NCBI GenBank assembly: GCA_002211745.1
Contig: CP022114.1
Coordinates: 558,001 to 622,000, forward strand
DNA: 64,000 nt
Direction: 5' to 3'
From: Kluyvera genomosp. 3
GTDB lineage: Bacteria; Pseudomonadota; Gammaproteobacteria; Enterobacterales; Enterobacteriaceae
Of the stretch, positions 11,099 to 23,200 are shown one piece after another. A program made the position numbers and the translations under genes. Below the pieces are notes generated by a model. The model ran no database searches. It was not told the origin of the DNA and saw nothing but the letters and a program-made list of their open reading frames with translations. The first letter of the stretch is position 1; the number at the start of each line of letters is the position of its first letter.

Positions 11099-12004
11099 AT
11101 GGACAGTCTTAGCCATCTCTTAACGTTGCTGATGCCGCGCTGCGAAGTGAATTTGCACTGCCGCTTTGGCGGTCGCTGGCAGGCGGGACACAATCAGATG
11201 CGGGCGGGTGTGGTTCCCTGGCACTTTGTGCTCAGCGGCGAAGGGCGATTAACCGTCGGCAAAGAGACGCGGCAAATGCGGGCGGGCGATGTGATTATGC
11301 TGCCGCACGGCTCGCCGCATCTGATGGAAAGCCTGGTGGAGTGGGGACAGGTATTGCCGGTCGCTCATCGCTTTAACGGCACGCTGACCGAAATGCGTAC
11401 CGGGTCCGACAGTGAAGCCCTGGAGATGCTATGCGGCGAGTTCTATTTTGGCCCGCACGTAAGCTGGCTGTTTGCGGAGGACATCGAACTGATTCATCTG
11501 CATACCGATGAACGTGAGGACTGCCCGGAGCTGGAAACACTGCTCAACGTGCTGGTTCGTGAAAGCCTGGCGGATCATCCCGGCGGCAGCGCTATCGTCC
11601 GAAGCCTCGGGGAAACGCTGCTGGTCCTGCTATTGCGAACGCTGCTAGGCGCGGAAGCACCGCCGGGCGGCCTGCTGAGGTTGATGAGCGATGAACGATT
11701 GATGCCTGCCGTACTCGCCGTGCTGGCGACGCCGGAACAGCCGTGGACGCTGGAGAGTATGGCGGCCAGAGCGTTTTTATCCCGCGCGACCTTTGCCCGT
11801 CATTTTGCCCGCGCCTATCATTTGACGCCGCAGGCCTGGTTAACGCAGTTACGTATGGCGTTGGCAGCTCGATTACTGCATCAGGACCGCCAGGCTCGCC
11901 TGGAGGTGATTGCCGAGCGCTGTGGTTTCCAGTCGCTAGCCTCATTCTCGAAGAGTTTTAAAAAACACTACGGCCTGACACCGGGCGAATGGCGGCGCCG
12001 TTAG
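11099..12004 (+). CDS. AraC-family regulator with N-terminal cupin domain
   Basis: A 301-aa protein. The N-terminal cupin (about 1-170) has the segments VPWHFVLSGEG and AGDVIMLPHGSPH. Two C-terminal helix-turn-helix units start near residue 200 (LESMAARAFLSRATFARHF and VIAERCGFQSLASFSKSF) and end with the typical GLTPGEWRRR. AGGAG lies 6 nt before the ATG at 11099, which I prefer over an in-frame start 8 codons upstream. It probably regulates the divergent AhpD-like gene (inference from layout). Confidence 0.88.
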   Translation: MDSLSHLLTLLMPRCEVNLHCRFGGRWQAGHNQMRAGVVPWHFVLSGEGRLTVGKETRQMRAGDVIMLPHGSPHLMESLVEWGQVLPVAHRFNGTLTEMRTGSDSEALEMLCGEFYFGPHVSWLFAEDIELIHLHTDEREDCPELETLLNVLVRESLADHPGGSAIVRSLGETLLVLLLRTLLGAEAPPGGLLRLMSDERLMPAVLAVLATPEQPWTLESMAARAFLSRATFARHFARAYHLTPQAWLTQLRMALAARLLHQDRQARLEVIAERCGFQSLASFSKSFKKHYGLTPGEWRRR

Positions 12005-12026
12005 TGACCGCTAACACAAGGCAATA

Positions 12027-12051
12027 AAAAAGGCCGCTTACGCGGCCTTTT
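12027..12051. terminator. Terminator between the AraC-type gene and argG
   Basis: AAAAAGGCCGC and GCGGCCTTTT form a stem around TTAC, with A on the left and T on the right. It lies between convergent genes and probably serves both. Confidence 0.9.
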
Positions 12052-12068
12052 GCATCAACGATGCGGGC

Positions 12069-13460
<1,392 letters not shown>

Positions 13461-13462
13461 TC

Positions 13463-13545
13463 AGTGAATTTTTATGCAAAATAAATGAGTTTTCATTTAA
13501 TCATGTTTTGTCATGGACCGGAAGGGATTCATGCATTTTTATTCA
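13463..13545 (-). promoter_or_regulatory. ArgR operator region of argG (three ARG boxes)
   Basis: Three imperfect 18-bp palindromes resemble the ARG box: TGAATTTTTATGCA at about 13465, TGAGTTTTCATT at about 13486, and TGCATTTTTATTCA at about 13532. They lie 50-135 nt upstream of argG, consistent with repression by ArgR-arginine. Confidence 0.75.
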
Positions 13546-13671
13546 AAAAATCCGCGTCGGCAGCGAAGGTTACCAGCATTACCCTACCGCGATCTGCAGC
13601 GCATTTCTTCTGCATAGAATGTGAGGTTGACAAGCTGTGAGCCACATCACTATACTACAGGTCGATTTTAC

Positions 13672-13690
13672 GTCCCGTCCTCGGTACCAA
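13672..13690 (+). repeat. Direct repeat, copy 2 (tRNA-Leu 3'-end remnant)
   Basis: GTCCCGTCCTCGGTACCAA matches 18 of 19 bases with the 3' end of tRNA-Leu at 10373-10391, but no tRNA body precedes it. It lies just upstream of the metY promoter. Confidence 0.75.
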
Positions 13691-13703
13691 ATCCCAGCAT
13701 TAT

Positions 13704-13732
13704 TTGCATTTTTTACTCAAAACGCGTAAAAT
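13704..13732 (+). promoter_or_regulatory. Sigma-70 promoter of the metY-nusA-infB operon
   Basis: TTGCAT and TAAAAT are separated by 17 bp, with transcription expected to start a few bases before metY at 13748. Confidence 0.75.
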
Positions 13733-13747
13733 TTGCCACGTTTCAGG

Positions 13748-13824
<77 letters not shown>

Positions 13825-13947
13825 CTTTCCCTTAGAGTTCATTTTCAAATATACTGTGAAGACTTAGGCCTTCGTAGCTGGATTTGAAAAAAAATTCTTT
13901 CGGAAGGTTCTCCAGGCCGCAGTTGCGGCTATAGGGTTCAGTTATCT

Positions 13948-13973
13948 AAAGCCCCGATTTATCGGGGTTTTTT
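13948..13973 (+). terminator. Terminator/attenuator between metY and rimP
   Basis: CCCCGAT pairs with ATCGGGG and is followed by six T. Since rimP-nusA-infB continue downstream, it probably lets a fraction of transcripts through. Confidence 0.85.
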
Positions 13974-13993
13974 GTTATCTGACTACAGAATAA

Positions 13994-14015
13994 CTGGGCT
14001 TTAGGCCCTTTTTTT
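13994..14015 (+). terminator. Second short hairpin with U-tract before rimP
   Basis: GGGC pairs with GCCC around a short loop and is followed by seven T, 20 nt before rimP. It may be a second leak-through terminator in the operon leader. Confidence 0.6.
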
Positions 14016-14032
14016 ATGTCTTGGGGGTGGGT

Positions 14033-14485
14033 TTGTCCACATTAGAGCAAAAATTAACAGAGATGATTACAGCGCCGGTTGAAGCCCTGGGCTACGAACT
14101 GGTCGGCATCGAATTTATTCGCGGTCGCACATCCACACTGCGCATCTATATTGATAGTGAAGATGGCATCAATGTTGATGATTGTGCTGATGTGAGCCAC
14201 CAGGTAAGCGCGGTGATGGACGTCGAAGATCCTATTACTGTGGCTTACAACCTGGAAGTTTCCTCTCCGGGCCTCGACCGTCCTATGTTCACCGCTGAAC
14301 ACTATGTGCGTTTCCTGGGTGAAGAGGTGACGCTGGTCCTGCGCATGGCGGTACAGAACCGTCGTAAGTGGCAGGGCATTATCAAAGCGGTAGACGGTGA
14401 GATGATCACTGTGACAGTCGAAGGCAAAGATGAAGTGTTCGCGCTGAGTAACATCCAGAAGGCGAACCTGGTTCCCCACTTTTAA
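14033..14485 (+). CDS. rimP: Ribosome maturation factor RimP
   Basis: RimP is needed for 30S subunit maturation. The protein is 150 aa if the TTG at 14033 (TTG TCC ACA) is the start, exactly the E. coli length. In-frame TTG/GTG codons up to 14021 could add four residues. Both domains are present ([17 protein letters not shown] and the C-terminal SH3-like [20 protein letters not shown]). The frame is intact, and it lies 27 nt upstream of nusA. Confidence 0.95.
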   Translation: MSTLEQKLTEMITAPVEALGYELVGIEFIRGRTSTLRIYIDSEDGINVDDCADVSHQVSAVMDVEDPITVAYNLEVSSPGLDRPMFTAEHYVRFLGEEVTLVLRMAVQNRRKWQGIIKAVDGEMITVTVEGKDEVFALSNIQKANLVPHF

Positions 14486-14512
14486 CAGTCTGGATTGAGG
14501 TGAAAGGCCCCG

Positions 14513-16015
14513 ATGAACAAAGAAATTTTGGCTGTTGTTGAAGCCGTCTCCAACGAGAAAGCGCTGCCGCGTGAGAAGATTTTCGAAGCGCTGGAAAGTG
14601 CGCTGGCAACGGCGACAAAGAAAAAATACGAACAGGAAATCGACGTACGCGTTGAAATCGATCGTCGCAGCGGCGACTTCGATACTTTCCGTCGCTGGGT
14701 CATTGTTGAAGAAGTGACCCAGCCAACCAAAGAAATTACCCTTGAAGCGGCACGCTTCGAAGATGAAAGCCTGAACGTCGGCGACTACGTTGAAGACCAG
14801 ATCGAATCTGTAACCTTCGACCGTATCACCACACAGACCGCGAAACAGGTTATCGTTCAGAAAGTGCGTGAAGCTGAACGCGCGATGGTTGTCGATCAGT
14901 TCCGCGACCAGGAAGGCGAAATCGTGACTGGCGTGGTGAAGAAAGTGAACCGCGACAACATCTCTCTGGAAGTGAAATCCGAAGGGATGGCCGGTAACGC
15001 TGAAGCTGTGATCCTGCGTGAAGACATGCTGCCGCGTGAAAACTTCCGTCCGGGCGACCGTATCCGCGGCGTTCTGTACGCTGTACGTCCGGAAGCGCGC
15101 GGTGCGCAGCTGTTCGTCACCCGTTCCAAGCCGGAAATGCTGATCGAACTGTTCCGCATCGAAGTGCCGGAAATCGGTGAAGAAGTTATCGAAATTAAAG
15201 CCGCCGCTCGCGATCCTGGCTCTCGTGCCAAAATCGCGGTGAAAACCAACGACAAGCGTATCGACCCGGTCGGTGCTTGCGTCGGTATGCGTGGCGCGCG
15301 CGTGCAGGCGGTTTCGACCGAACTGGGCGGCGAGCGTATCGATATCGTGCTGTGGGACGACAACCCGGCGCAGTTCGTGATTAACGCGATGGCTCCGGCT
15401 GACGTGGCATCCATTGTGGTTGACGAAGACAAGCACACCATGGATATCGCGGTAGAAGCGGGTAACCTGGCGCAGGCGATTGGCCGTAACGGTCAGAACG
15501 TCCGTCTGGCTTCTCAGCTGAGCGGTTGGGAACTCAACGTGATGACCGTTGATGACCTGCAGGCGAAGCACCAGGCTGAAGCGCACGCGGCTATCGATAC
15601 CTTCACCAAATATCTTGATATTGATGAAGAGTTCGCCACCGTGCTGGTAGAAGAAGGCTTCTCCACGCTTGAAGAACTGGCCTATGTGCCGATGAAAGAA
15701 CTGCTGGAAATTGATGGTCTGGACGAAGCGACCGTTGAGGCGCTGCGTGAACGCGCGAAAAACGCCCTGACCACTCTGGCACTTGCCCAGGAAGAAAGCC
15801 TCGGTGACAACAAACCGGCTGACGATCTGCTGAACCTGGAAGGGTTAGATCGCGCACTGGCTTTCAAACTGGCCGCTCGTGGTGTTTGTACGCTGGAAGA
15901 CCTCGCTGAACAAGGCGTTGACGACCTGTCTGATATCGAAGGGTTAACCGACGAGAAAGCGGGTGAGCTGATTATGGCTGCGCGTAACATTTGCTGGTTC
16001 GGCGACGAAGCGTAA
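14513..16015 (+). CDS. nusA: Transcription termination/antitermination factor NusA
   Basis: NusA binds RNA polymerase and nascent RNA, modulating pausing, termination and antitermination. The 500-aa protein has the N-terminal polymerase-binding domain (1-135), an S1 domain, KH1 and KH2 ([24 protein letters not shown]) and two acidic C-terminal repeats ([18 protein letters not shown] and the later [18 protein letters not shown]). The frame is intact. Confidence 0.98.
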   Translation: MNKEILAVVEAVSNEKALPREKIFEALESALATATKKKYEQEIDVRVEIDRRSGDFDTFRRWVIVEEVTQPTKEITLEAARFEDESLNVGDYVEDQIESVTFDRITTQTAKQVIVQKVREAERAMVVDQFRDQEGEIVTGVVKKVNRDNISLEVKSEGMAGNAEAVILREDMLPRENFRPGDRIRGVLYAVRPEARGAQLFVTRSKPEMLIELFRIEVPEIGEEVIEIKAAARDPGSRAKIAVKTNDKRIDPVGACVGMRGARVQAVSTELGGERIDIVLWDDNPAQFVINAMAPADVASIVVDEDKHTMDIAVEAGNLAQAIGRNGQNVRLASQLSGWELNVMTVDDLQAKHQAEAHAAIDTFTKYLDIDEEFATVLVEEGFSTLEELAYVPMKELLEIDGLDEATVEALRERAKNALTTLALAQEESLGDNKPADDLLNLEGLDRALAFKLAARGVCTLEDLAEQGVDDLSDIEGLTDEKAGELIMAARNICWFGDEA

Positions 16016-16039
16016 TAAACTGTAGCAGGAAGGAACAGC

Positions 16040-18729
16040 ATGACAGATGTAACCGTAAAAAAGCTGGCCGCAGAGATTGAGACCTCGGTAGATCGCCTGG
16101 TACAGCAATTTGCTGACGCTGGCATCCCGAAGTCTGCTGACGACTCTGTGTCCGCACAAGAGAAACAAACCTTACTGGCGCACCTGAACCGTGAAAATGG
16201 TTCTGCGCCGGATAAGTTGACTTTGCAGCGCAAAACGCGCAGTACTCTCAACATTCCAGGTACCGGTGGGAAAAGCAAATCGGTACAAATCGAAGTCCGC
16301 AAGACACGCACCTTTGTGAAACGCGATCCGCAAGAGGCTGAACGCCTGGCCGCGGAAGAGCAGGCGCAGCGTGAAGCGGAAGAGCAAGCCCGTCGTGAAG
16401 CTGAAGAAGCAGCTAAACGCGAGGCGCAACAAAAAGCTGAACGTGAGGCCGCAGAAAAAGCTAATCGTGAAGCCGCTGATAAAGCGAAACGTGAAGCTGC
16501 GGAAAAAGACAAAGTGAGCAATCAACAGACCGACGATATGACCAAAACCGCCCAGGCTGAAAAAGCCCGCCGTGAAAATGAAGCTGCCGAGCTGAAGCGC
16601 AAAGCGGAAGAAGAAGCGCGTCGCAAGCTTGAAGAAGAAGCCCGTCGCGTTGCGGAAGAAGCGCGCCGCATGGCAGAAGAAAACGAGAAGAACGGTGTGG
16701 ATGCCGCTGAGCCTACTGAGGACACCAGCGACTATCACGTCACCACTTCTCAGCATGCCCGTCAGGCAGAAGACGAAAACGACCGTGAAGTAGAAGGCGG
16801 CCGTGGCCGTGGCCGCAATGCGAAAGCTGCGCGTCCGGCGAAAAAAGGCAACAAACACGCCGAATCCAAAGCCGATCGTGAAGAAGCGCGCGCCGCTGTT
16901 CGCGGGGTAAAGGCGGCAAGCAGCGTAAAGGTTCCGCACTGCAGCAGGGCTTCCAGAAGCCGGCTCAGGCCGTTAACCGTGACGTTGTGATTGGCGAAAC
17001 CATCACCGTTGGCGAACTGGCTAACAAGATGGCGGTGAAAGGTTCTCAGGTCATCAAAGCGATGATGAAGCTGGGCGCCATGGCCACCATCAACCAGGTC
17101 ATCGACCAGGAAACCGCACAGCTGGTTGCCGAAGAGATGGGCCACAAAGTTATCCTGCGTCGTGAAAACGAGCTGGAAGAAGCGGTAATGAGCGACCGTG
17201 ACACCGGCGCTGCGGCTGAACCGCGCGCACCGGTTGTGACCATCATGGGTCACGTTGACCACGGTAAAACCTCTCTGCTGGATTACATTCGTTCCACGAA
17301 AGTGGCCTCTGGCGAAGCGGGCGGCATTACCCAGCACATCGGTGCATACCACGTTGAAACCGACAACGGTATGATCACCTTCCTCGACACCCCGGGTCAC
17401 GCCGCGTTTACCTCAATGCGTGCTCGTGGTGCGCAGGCAACGGATATCGTTGTTCTGGTTGTCGCAGCAGACGATGGCGTGATGCCGCAGACTATCGAAG
17501 CAATCCAGCACGCGAAAGCGGCGGGTGTGCCGGTTGTGGTTGCAGTGAACAAAATCGATAAGCCAGAAGCGGATCCGGATCGCGTTAAAAACGAACTGTC
17601 CCAGTACGGCATCCTGCCGGAAGAGTGGGGCGGCGAGAGCCAGTTCGTTCACGTATCCGCCAAAGCGGGTACCGGTATTGACGAACTGCTGGACGCTATC
17701 CTGCTGCAGGCTGAAGTTCTTGAGCTGAAAGCGGTACGTAATGGTATGGCAAGCGGCGCGGTAATCGAATCCTTCCTGGATAAAGGTCGTGGTCCGGTTG
17801 CAACCGTTCTGGTTCGTGAAGGTACTCTGCACAAGGGCGACATCGTTCTGTGTGGCTTCGAATACGGTCGCGTTCGTGCGATGCGTAACGAACTGGGTCA
17901 GGAAGTGCTGGAAGCGGGTCCGTCCATTCCGGTGGAAATCCTCGGTCTGTCCGGTGTTCCGGCTGCCGGTGACGAAGTGACCGTCGTTCGTGACGAGAAG
18001 AAAGCGCGTGAAGTTGCTCTGTATCGTCAGGGTAAATTCCGTGAAGTTAAACTGGCTCGTCAGCAGAAATCTAAACTCGAGAACATGTTCGCCAACATGA
18101 CCGAAGGCGAAGTTCACGAAGTGAACATCGTACTGAAGGCCGACGTACAGGGTTCTGTGGAAGCGATTTCCGACTCCTTGCTGAAACTGTCTACCGACGA
18201 AGTGAAAGTGAAGATCATCGGTTCTGGCGTAGGTGGTATCACCGAAACCGACGCGACCCTGGCTGCGGCATCCAACGCGATTCTGGTTGGCTTCAACGTT
18301 CGTGCTGACGCCTCTGCGCGTAAAGTTATCGAAGCAGAAAGCCTGGATCTGCGCTACTACTCCGTCATCTATAACCTGATCGACGAAGTGAAAGCGGCAA
18401 TGAGCGGCATGCTGTCTCCGGAACTGAAACAGCAGATCATTGGTCTGGCTGAAGTGCGTGACGTGTTCAAATCACCGAAATTCGGTGCGGTCGCTGGCTG
18501 TATGGTTACCGAAGGTACCATCAAGCGCCACAACCCGATCCGCGTTCTGCGTGACAACGTGGTTATCTACGAAGGCGAGCTGGAATCCCTGCGTCGCTTC
18601 AAAGATGACGTTAACGAAGTCCGTAACGGCATGGAATGTGGTATCGGCGTGAAGAACTACAACGACGTTCGCGTTGGCGATATGATCGAAGTGTTCGAAA
18701 TCATCGAGATCCAACGTACCATCGCTTAA
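16040..18729 (+). CDS. infB: Translation initiation factor IF-2 (one apparent frameshift)
   Basis: IF-2 is the GTPase that brings initiator tRNA to the 30S subunit and promotes subunit joining. The N-terminal region has a long E/A/R/K-rich helix (about residues 100-160). G1 is GHVDHGKT, G3 DTPGHAAF and G4 NKID. An internal GTG at 16514 (codon 159, VSNQQTDDM) matches the known second start that gives IF-2-beta. The frame breaks near 16906, one base short in a G run of the RGGKGGK segment. Restored length is about 896 aa. The gene is essential, so the break is very likely an error. Confidence 0.95.
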
Positions 18730-18750
18730 TCTTCGTTTAGATTGCCGATT

Positions 18751-18782
18751 GTAGGCCGGGGAAGCGAAGCGCCACCCGGCAA
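18751..18782. repeat. REP-like palindrome between infB and rbfA
   Basis: GTAGGCCGGGGAAGCGAAGC followed by GCCACCCGGC is a single REP-type unit in the 101-nt gap. It is the only REP inside this operon. Confidence 0.75.
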
Positions 18783-18830
18783 CTATTTCAAAAGGGGCTG
18801 ATAAGCCCTTTTTTGTCTGGAGAATTTATT

Positions 18831-19232
18831 ATGGCGAAAGAATTTGGTCGCCCGCAGCGCGTGGCCCAGGAGATGCAAAAAGAGATCGCAATCATCCTGC
18901 AGCGCGAAATTAAAGATCCGCGTCTGGGCATGATGACCACCGTTTCCGGTGTTGAAATGTCCCGCGATCTGGCCTATGCCAAAGTGTTTGTGACCTTCCT
19001 GAACGACAAAGATGAAGCGGCCGTCAAAGCTGGCATCAAAGCGCTGCAGGAAGCCTCTGGTTTCATCCGCTCTCTGCTGGGTAAAGCCATGCGCCTGCGT
19101 ATCGTGCCGGAACTAACCTTCTTCTACGATAACTCGCTGGTCGAAGGGATGCGCATGTCCAACCTGGTGACTAACGTGGTGAAGCATGACGAAGAACGTC
19201 GTGTGAACCCGGACGACAGCAAGGAGGACTGA
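18831..19232 (+). CDS. rbfA: 30S ribosome-binding factor RbfA
   Basis: RbfA binds pre-30S particles during 16S 5'-end maturation and is required in the cold. The 133-aa protein has a KH-like fold with [18 protein letters not shown] at the N-terminus and [14 protein letters not shown]. The ATG at 18831 follows GGAG; an upstream in-frame start adds six non-conserved residues. The stop overlaps the truB start by one base (TGATG). Confidence 0.97.
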   Translation: MAKEFGRPQRVAQEMQKEIAIILQREIKDPRLGMMTTVSGVEMSRDLAYAKVFVTFLNDKDEAAVKAGIKALQEASGFIRSLLGKAMRLRIVPELTFFYDNSLVEGMRMSNLVTNVVKHDEERRVNPDDSKED

Positions 19233-20175
19233 TGAGTCGTCCTCGTCGTCGCGGCCGTGATATTCACGGCGTGCTGTTGCTGGATAAGCCGCAGGGCGCA
19301 TCCAGCAATGATGTACTGCAGAAAGTGAAGCGCATCTACAATGCCAATCGCGCCGGACATACCGGCGCGTTGGATCCGCTAGCGACCGGTATGCTGCCGA
19401 TTTGCCTCGGTGAAGCGACCAAGTTTTCCCAGTATCTGCTGGACTCCGACAAACGCTATCGCGTGATTGCGCGCTTAGGTCAGCGTACCGATACGTCGGA
19501 TGCCGACGGGCAGATCGTCGAAGAGCGTCCGGTGACTTTCAGCGATGCGCAGCTGGCAGAGGCGCTTGAGAGCTTCCGTGGCGACACCCAGCAGGTGCCG
19601 TCCATGTATTCCGCGCTGAAGTACCAGGGCAAAAAGCTCTACGAATATGCTCGTCAGGGCATTGAAGTGCCGCGTGAAGCGCGCCCGATTACCGTCTACG
19701 AACTGCTGTTTATTCGTCATGAAGGGAACGAGCTGGAGCTGGAAATTCACTGCTCCAAAGGCACCTATATTCGTACCATCATTGACGATCTGGGCGAAAA
19801 GCTTGGCTGCGGCGCGCACGTAATTTTCCTGCGTCGCCTGGCAGTCAGCAAATACCCGGTCGAGCGTATGGTCACGCTGGAACAGCTGCGCGAACTGGTT
19901 GAACAGGCCGAACAGCAGGGCATTCCGGCGGCGGAATTACTCGATCCGTTATTGATGCCGATGGACAGTCCCGCTTCGGACTATCCGGTGGTGAATATCC
20001 CTGTAACGTCAGCGGTTTACTTTAAAAATGGTAATCCGGTACGGACCTCCGGCGCGCCGCTGGAAGGGCTGGTGCGCGTGACGGAAGGCGACGAAGGTAA
20101 ATTCCTCGGTATGGGTGAAATCGACGACGAAGGCCGCGTGGCTCCACGCCGTCTGGTGGTTGAATACCCGAGTAA
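19232..20175 (+). CDS. truB: tRNA pseudouridine(55) synthase TruB (one apparent frameshift at the 3' end)
   Basis: TruB makes pseudouridine 55 in the T loop of tRNAs. The catalytic aspartate is D48 in [14 protein letters not shown], and the C-terminal PUA domain follows. As written, the frame runs on to 20242 and adds 22 unusual residues after RRLVVEYP. One lost C in the run near 20168 would instead end the protein EYPE at the TAA 20173-20175, giving 314 aa, the E. coli length. The extension would also run over the rpsO promoter. I prefer the shorter form. Confidence 0.9.
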
Positions 20176-20190
20176 GCCAGGTTCTGTGGC

Positions 20191-20219
20191 TTGCGATAAC
20201 CGGGCGCTGCGAGTAGAAT
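20191..20219 (+). promoter_or_regulatory. Sigma-70 promoter of rpsO
   Basis: TTGCGA and TAGAAT are separated by 17 bp, about 110 nt before rpsO, in the position of the known E. coli rpsO P1. The leader downstream (20226-20327) is where S15 binds its own mRNA in E. coli; I did not fold it. Confidence 0.7.
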
Positions 20220-20282
20220 ATCGCGGCTTAACGTCTGCTTAATTGTTTAACAATTGGCAAGCGTTATCTCAGGGGCTGCTGA

Positions 20283-20597
<315 letters not shown>

Positions 20598-20615
20598 TTC
20601 TAGCGAGTTTCAGAA

Positions 20616-20642
20616 AGAGGGGCCTTTATGGCCCCTTTTTTC
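20616..20642 (+). terminator. rpsO terminator
   Basis: AGGGGCC pairs with GGCCCC around TTTAT and is followed by six T. In E. coli this hairpin also controls rpsO mRNA decay. Confidence 0.9.
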
Positions 20643-20780
20643 CACTGGACGACCGCAATTTATAAGAAAGTGTACCCGCAAGACGCTGCCTGGCGTTCTG
20701 GTAATCCTGCTTGTCTGCATCTCGTTGAGACAAAATTGAGCTGAAATTACCAACACAGCAGTATTTTGAAAGATAACGGG

Positions 20781-20786
20781 TATAAT
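20781..20786 (+). promoter_or_regulatory. Probable -10 element of the pnp promoter
   Basis: A perfect TATAAT lies 20 nt before the long leader hairpin of pnp. I could not identify a convincing -35 at standard spacing. Confidence 0.5.
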
Positions 20787-20805
20787 GTATTGTTGTTGTA
20801 CATAT

Positions 20806-20891
20806 TCTTCGTTGCAGAGGTTCGCGCGGCTAATGAGAGGCTTTACCCGGCGTCGGTTAGGGTTGTCATTAGTCGCGAGGATGCAAAGAAG
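20806..20891 (+). promoter_or_regulatory. pnp leader long hairpin (RNase III/PNPase autoregulation)
   Basis: The arms CTTCGTTGCA and TGCAAAGAAG, with further pairing of GGCTAATGA and TCATTAGTC, make a long stem in the 356-nt gap between rpsO and pnp. In E. coli this stem is cut by RNase III and then used by PNPase to repress itself. The antisense sRNA SraG maps to this gap in E. coli; I see no independent evidence for it here. Confidence 0.8.
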
Positions 20892-20953
20892 ATCGGTTCC
20901 ATCGGTCGGCACGCCACGGGGTGTGCCGCCAATTATTAAGAAAGGATAGAATT

Positions 20954-23089
20954 TTGCTTAATCCGATCGTTCGTAAGTTCCAGTACGGCCAACATACCGT
21001 AACCCTGGAAACCGGCATGATGGCGCGCCAGGCAACTGCCGCCGTAATGGTTAGCATGGATGACACTGCGGTATTCGTTACCGTTGTGGGTCAGAAAAAA
21101 GCGAAACCAGGCCAGGACTTCTTCCCGCTGACCGTTAACTATCAGGAGCGTACCTACGCTGCTGGTCGTATCCCGGGTAGCTTCTTCCGTCGTGAAGGCC
21201 GTCCGAGCGAAGGTGAAACCCTGATCGCGCGTCTGATTGACCGCCCGGTTCGTCCGCTGTTCCCGGAAGGCTTCGTTAACGAAGTTCAGGTTATCGCGAC
21301 CGTTGTTTCCGTTAACCCGCAGGTTAACCCAGACATCGTTGCCATGATTGGCGCATCTGCTGCGCTGTCCCTGTCCGGTATTCCGTTCAACGGCCCAATC
21401 GGTGCTGCGCGCGTAGGTTACATCAATGACCAGTACGTGCTGAACCCGACTCAAGACGAGCTGAAAGAAAGCAAGCTGGATCTGGTGGTTGCCGGTACCG
21501 AAGCTGCCGTACTGATGGTTGAATCTGAAGCAGAACTGCTGAGCGAAGACACCATGCTGGGCGCTGTCGTATTCGGTCACGAACAGCAGCAGATCGTTAT
21601 CAAAGAGATCAACGAGCTGGTTAAACAAGCGGGTAAACCGCGTTGGGATTGGCAGCCGGAAGCCGTTAACGAAGCGCTGAACGCGCGCGTGGCTGCGCTG
21701 GCAGAATCTCGCCTGAGCGACGCTTACCGCATCACCGACAAACAAGAGCGTTATGCTCAGGTTGACGTGATCAAATCTGAAACCATCGCGACTCTGGTGG
21801 CGGAAGACGAAACCCTGGACGCTAACGAGCTGGGCGAAATCCTGCACGCTATCGAGAAAAATGTTGTTCGTAGCCGCGTACTGGCAGGCGAGCCGCGTAT
21901 CGATGGCCGCGAAAAAGACATGATCCGTGGTCTGGACGTGCGCACCGGCGTTCTGCCGCGTACTCACGGTTCTGCGCTGTTCACCCGTGGTGAAACGCAG
22001 GCGCTGGTTACCGCGACCCTGGGTACCGCACGTGACGCGCAGGTTCTTGATGAACTGATGGGCGAGCGTACTGACAACTTCCTGTTCCACTACAACTTCC
22101 CTCCGTACTCCGTAGGCGAAACCGGCATGGTCGGTTCTCCGAAGCGTCGTGAAATTGGTCACGGTCGTCTGGCGAAGCGCGGCGTGCTGGCAGTGATGCC
22201 GGAAGGCGACAAGTTCCCGTACACCGTTCGTGTGGTTTCTGAAATCACCGAATCTAACGGTTCTTCCTCTATGGCTTCCGTATGTGGCGCTTCCCTGGCG
22301 CTGATGGACGCAGGCGTGCCGATCAAAGCAGCCGTTGCGGGCATCGCGATGGGTCTGGTGAAAGAAGGCGACAACTTTGTTGTTCTGTCTGACATCCTGG
22401 GCGACGAAGACCACCTGGGCGATATGGACTTCAAAGTGGCGGGTTCCCGCGACGGTATCTCTGCACTGCAGATGGATATCAAAATTGAAGGTATCACCAA
22501 AGAGATCATGCAGGTTGCGCTGAACCAGGCTAAAGGTGCCCGTCTGCACATCCTGGGCGTGATGGAACAGGCGATTAACGCGCCGCGCGGTGATATTTCT
22601 CAGTTCGCTCCGCGTATCCACACCATCAAGATCAATCCGGACAAGATCAAAGACGTTATCGGTAAAGGCGGTTCTGTTATCCGTGCCCTGACCGAAGAAA
22701 CCGGCACCACCATTGAAATCGAAGATGACGGTACGGTGAAGATCGCAGCGACCGACGGCGAGAAAGCGAAACACGCTATCCGTCGTATCGAAGAGATCAC
22801 CGCAGAAATCGAAGTGGGTCGTATCTACAATGGTAAAGTGACCCGTATCGTTGATTTCGGTGCCTTCGTGGCCATCGGCGGCGGTAAAGAAGGTCTGGTA
22901 CACATCTCTCAGATCGCTGACAAGCGCGTTGAGAAAGTGACCGACTACCTGCAGATGAACCAGGAAGTACCGGTTAAGGTTCTGGAAGTTGACCGTCAGG
23001 GCCGTATCCGTCTGAGCATTAAAGAAGCAACCGAGCAGTCTCAGCCTGCCGCCGCACCGGAAGCTCCGGCAGCGGAACAAGGCGAGTAA
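20954..23089 (+). CDS. pnp: Polynucleotide phosphorylase
   Basis: PNPase is the 3'-5' phosphorolytic exoribonuclease of the RNA degradosome. A TTG start at 20954 (TTG CTT AAT CCG) gives exactly 711 aa. There are two RNase PH cores ([20 protein letters not shown] in the first; the active-site region [10 protein letters not shown] in the second), a KH domain ([15 protein letters not shown]) and an S1 domain ([18 protein letters not shown]). The frame is intact over 2.1 kb. Confidence 0.98.
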   Translation: MLNPIVRKFQYGQHTVTLETGMMARQATAAVMVSMDDTAVFVTVVGQKKAKPGQDFFPLTVNYQERTYAAGRIPGSFFRREGRPSEGETLIARLIDRPVRPLFPEGFVNEVQVIATVVSVNPQVNPDIVAMIGASAALSLSGIPFNGPIGAARVGYINDQYVLNPTQDELKESKLDLVVAGTEAAVLMVESEAELLSEDTMLGAVVFGHEQQQIVIKEINELVKQAGKPRWDWQPEAVNEALNARVAALAESRLSDAYRITDKQERYAQVDVIKSETIATLVAEDETLDANELGEILHAIEKNVVRSRVLAGEPRIDGREKDMIRGLDVRTGVLPRTHGSALFTRGETQALVTATLGTARDAQVLDELMGERTDNFLFHYNFPPYSVGETGMVGSPKRREIGHGRLAKRGVLAVMPEGDKFPYTVRVVSEITESNGSSSMASVCGASLALMDAGVPIKAAVAGIAMGLVKEGDNFVVLSDILGDEDHLGDMDFKVAGSRDGISALQMDIKIEGITKEIMQVALNQAKGARLHILGVMEQAINAPRGDISQFAPRIHTIKINPDKIKDVIGKGGSVIRALTEETGTTIEIEDDGTVKIAATDGEKAKHAIRRIEEITAEIEVGRIYNGKVTRIVDFGAFVAIGGGKEGLVHISQIADKRVEKVTDYLQMNQEVPVKVLEVDRQGRIRLSIKEATEQSQPAAAPEAPAAEQGE

Positions 23090-23101
23090 GGTTTGCCTTT
23101 T

Positions 23102-23123
23102 GCCCTCCGCGTTTGCGGAGGGC
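23102..23123 (+). terminator. Stem-loop between pnp and nlpI
   Basis: GCCCTCCGC pairs with GCGGAGGGC around TTT. No T-tract follows, so it is more likely an mRNA 3'-end or processing hairpin than a full terminator. Confidence 0.6.
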
Positions 23124-23200
23124 ACATTTCGCTGGCTGGATGCCTTGTTTGCATGCGGGGGACAGGACGTTCATCCAATTGTTGTCTTCGGGAGTGGGAA

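Noticed and set aside
20173-20242. A 22-residue C-terminal extension of TruB
   Set aside because: One lost C near 20168 explains it; the repaired protein has the normal 314 aa, and the extension would cover the rpsO promoter.
20936-23125. A 729-codon open frame antisense to pnp
   Set aside because: It mirrors a highly expressed gene with biased codon use, has no recognisable domain or start signal, and is a shadow of pnp.
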